Assembly: GCA_029288115.1 (NCBI GenBank)
Contig: JARFPV010000106.1
Location: forward strand, 1-7,373
Reading direction: 5' to 3'
DNA from: Akkermansiaceae bacterium
Lineage (GTDB): Bacteria; Verrucomicrobiota; Verrucomicrobiia; Verrucomicrobiales; Akkermansiaceae
Length of the DNA stretch: 7,373 nt
Shown here one piece after another: positions 5,925 through 7,373 of the stretch (positions are counted from its first letter, which is position 1; each line of letters starts with the position of its first letter). The notes below the pieces were generated by a model, which saw only the letters and a program-made list of their open reading frames with translations, had not been told where the DNA came from and made no database searches. Both the position numbers and the translations under genes were made by a program.

Positions 5925-7301
5925 TTATTTCAGAACCGGCGTGCCATAAAGCGAGAAGCCTGTGGTTTCTTCAATCAGCACATCGAATATCTCACCGGTC
6001 ATGCGATCATGATCACCCTCGAAGATAACAATCTTGTTTTGCGCTGTGCGCCCCATCAGGCGAGACTTATTGGTTTTGGAATATCCTGTGCAGAGCACCT
6101 CCTGCCGGGTACCGACGAGCTCATTGTTTTTGCGGACTGAAAGTTCATTCACCACTGCAAGTAACGCTTGGTTGCGCTCCTCTTTGACGCGTTCTGGAAG
6201 TTGCCCGTCCATTTCAGCAGCAGGTGTGTTGCGTCGTTTCGAGTATCGGAAAACAAACGCGTTATCAAACTCAAGCTCCTTGACCGTATCGATCGTCGCC
6301 TGAAAGTCTTCTTCGGTCTCACCTGGGAATCCCACAATGATATCCGTGGTAATCGCGAGATCGGGTCGTGCTGCCTTCATGTTCTGGCAAATCTCAACAA
6401 ACTTCGCGTGCTTGTACGGTCTGCGCATTTTTTTCAATATCGCATCAGAGCCGGACTGCATCGGGAAATGGATATGGCTGCAGAGTTTCGGCAGATAAGT
6501 AAAGGCGTCCACCAGATCCTTGCGGTAGCCAATCGGGTGCGGCGAGGTGAAACGTATCCTTTCAAGACCCTCAATCTCATGAACCGCCTCAAGCAGCTGC
6601 ACGAAGGGGCTTTTGCCATCGACTTTTTCAAACTCGGTCCGACCATACAAGTTGACGATCTGTCCTAACAACGTCACTTCCTTCACACCCTTGGCGACGA
6701 GTGTTTTGCACTCTTCAACGATGTCCGGGATCGGACGGCCGCGCTCTTTGCCCCGTGTATCTGGAACAATGCAGAATGAACAACGCATGTTGCAGCCCTG
6801 CATGATGGAAACAAATGCGGTGGTCTGGTTTTCCTGCGTGACGTGGTCGCGAATTGTATTCTGCGAGTCTTTTTCCTCATCAATATCACAGACACTTTCA
6901 CCGGAAAGTGACAGAGCCGGATCATCCATGCGCATTTCCAGACGCTTGGTCAGGATGTTATCCACATATTCAAAAACCTTATGGTATTTCTGAGTGCCTA
7001 CCACCACATCGAGGTGAGGGATATTCTGAAACAGCTCCTGTCCCCTGCTCTGCGCCATACATCCCATATAGCCATAGACAACGTGTGGTTTACGCTGACG
7101 ATGCACCCCCATCATTCCCATCTTGCCGAGCGCCTTCTGCTCAGCCTGATCACGTACAGAACACGTATTTACGAGGATGGCATCCGCCTCCTTTTCCTCT
7201 TTGGTGACCGTATAACCGCCTTCCACGAACATCCGGGCAACCTGCTCGGAGTCGCGTTCGTTCATCTGTCATCCGTATGTCTTGATAAATACGTTCGGCA
7301 T
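5925..7301 (-). CDS. miaB: tRNA-2-methylthio-N6-dimethylallyladenosine synthase MiaB with in-frame TGA at the first cluster Cys (candidate selenoprotein)
   Basis: MiaB is a radical-SAM enzyme that adds a 2-methylthio group to i6A37 of tRNAs reading codons that begin with U. The N-terminal MTTase (UPF0004) domain binds an auxiliary [4Fe-4S] cluster, the middle domain binds the SAM cluster, and a C-terminal TRAM domain binds tRNA. Read from the ATG at 7301, the product is 458 residues: MPNVFIKTYG, a TGA at codon 11, then QMNERDSEQVA. Normal MiaB has FIKT-aromatic-GCQMN, so the TGA replaces the first auxiliary-cluster cysteine. The other two are present: C47 (NTCSVR) and C81 (GYMGCMAQ). The radical-SAM motif GCNMRCSFC gives C170, C174 and C177. 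SPHPIG, HFPMQSGSD and IVGFPGETEEDF follow, and the TRAM region is about 390-455. No other stop interrupts the frame. An internal ATG at 7265 would yield 446 residues lacking the first beta strand and that ligand. Candidate explanations are selenocysteine, a nonsense mutation, or a base-call error. The family call is certain; the TGA reading is not. Confidence 0.95.
7229..7252 (-). promoter_or_regulatory. miaB: Candidate bacterial SECIS hairpin just after the miaB TGA
   Basis: In the mRNA, bases +17 to +40 after the UGA can fold as follows: A-U, C-G, a bulged U, U-A, C-G, C-G, G-C, an A/C mismatch, G-C, C-G, and an apical loop AGGUU. The top (GC-AGGUU-GC) is nearly the same as that of the E. 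coli fdhF SECIS (GC-AGGUCU-GC), where loop G and U contact SelB and a bulged base lies just below; here the A/C mismatch takes that place. The loop begins 26 bases after the UGA, compared with 18 in fdhF, and within the range I recall for bacterial SECIS searches (16-37). The folding was done by hand. The same bases encode the conserved DSEQVARM, so part of the pairing could be chance. Confidence 0.5.
7269..7271 (-). other. miaB: In-frame TGA, candidate selenocysteine codon 11 of miaB
   Basis: On the minus strand the codons read ACA TAC GGA TGA CAG ATG AAC GAA, that is TYG-stop-QMNE, where homologues have TYGCQMNE. Ten codons before and all codons after are in frame and match MiaB, so there is no frameshift. 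One base (TGC or TGT to TGA) separates it from cysteine. Two plus-strand genes here (stops at 2127 and 3699) end with TGA, so UGA still works as a stop in this organism. Selenocysteine commonly replaces cysteine at just such positions, but usually at redox sites rather than at a [4Fe-4S] ligand. Confidence 0.6.
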
Positions 7302-7373
7302 GGGAGGGGCAGATGTAAGAGGAAAGAGTTAAGAATCAAGACTTTTCACCACTCGCTGCGGGCTGCCTCAAGC
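7302..7373 (-). other. Upstream region of miaB at the contig end
   Basis: These 72 bases precede the miaB ATG. No Shine-Dalgarno is visible; the ATG follows a pyrimidine-rich stretch (CTGCCCCTCCC). All three minus-strand frames meet a stop before the miaB start (for example LEAARSEW then TGA at 7346-7348), so an upstream gene may end here, but which frame, if any, is used cannot be decided. A weak sigma-70-like pair (TTGATT, 16 bases, TACATC) exists but is too poor to call a promoter. Confidence 0.3.

Noticed and set aside
6168..6668. A 166-codon open frame on the plus strand inside miaB
   Set aside because: It is antisense to conserved MiaB coding sequence and shows no protein-like motif order.
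5925..7265. miaB starting at the ATG at 7265
   Set aside because: That start cuts the conserved motif GCQMNERDSE in two and drops the first beta strand, while the missing residues are encoded in frame just upstream.
7269..7271. Genome-wide reassignment of UGA to an amino acid
   Set aside because: Two other genes here (stops at 2127 and 3699) end at UGA with sensible C-termini, and tryptophan is encoded by UGG in the genes I read.

Overview
The window looks like one metagenomic contig of a Gram-negative bacterium. I place it in the PVC group, most likely Verrucomicrobiota. The grounds are two secreted formylglycine-type sulfatases in tandem, an outer-membrane beta-barrel enzyme of the LpxR family, roughly 54% GC by eye, and almost no Shine-Dalgarno sequences before the starts. 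The phylum is an inference, because the window has no marker gene that settles it.

Layout. Bases 1-40 are not biological: bases 7-40 match the Illumina Nextera read-2 transposase adapter, so the real contig begins near base 41. A plus-strand run follows: the 3' end of an unidentified gene (41-284), an LpxR-family lipid A 3'-O-deacylase (355-1449), a secreted NlpC/P60 peptidase (1456-2127), and two secreted sulfatases of different subfamilies (2164-3699 and 3719-5266). Gaps from the lpxR-like gene onward are 6, 36 and 19 bases, consistent with one transcript. Two minus-strand genes converge on it: a polytopic membrane protein of unknown function (5283-5870) and, upstream of that, the tRNA methylthiotransferase gene miaB (5925-7301).

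The plus-strand set acts on the cell envelope and outside the cytoplasm: lipid A trimming, peptidoglycan cleavage and desulfation of sulfated glycans. The two sulfatases have intact C-x-P-x-R maturation motifs and would need a formylglycine-generating enzyme encoded elsewhere.

The most notable observation is in miaB. Its open frame appears to start at an ATG inside the conserved N-terminal motif, but the DNA just upstream encodes the missing N-terminus in the same frame, MPNVFIKTYG, then a TGA, then QMNERDSE. The TGA stands exactly where MiaB proteins have the first of three cysteines that bind the auxiliary [4Fe-4S] cluster. In the mRNA, 16 to 39 bases after the TGA, a hairpin carries an AGGUU apical loop on a GC/GC upper stem, much like the E. 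coli fdhF SECIS element. The simplest reading is a selenocysteine-containing MiaB. A point mutation or an assembly error close to the contig end remains possible. Other genes in the window end in TGA, so a genome-wide UGA reassignment is unlikely.
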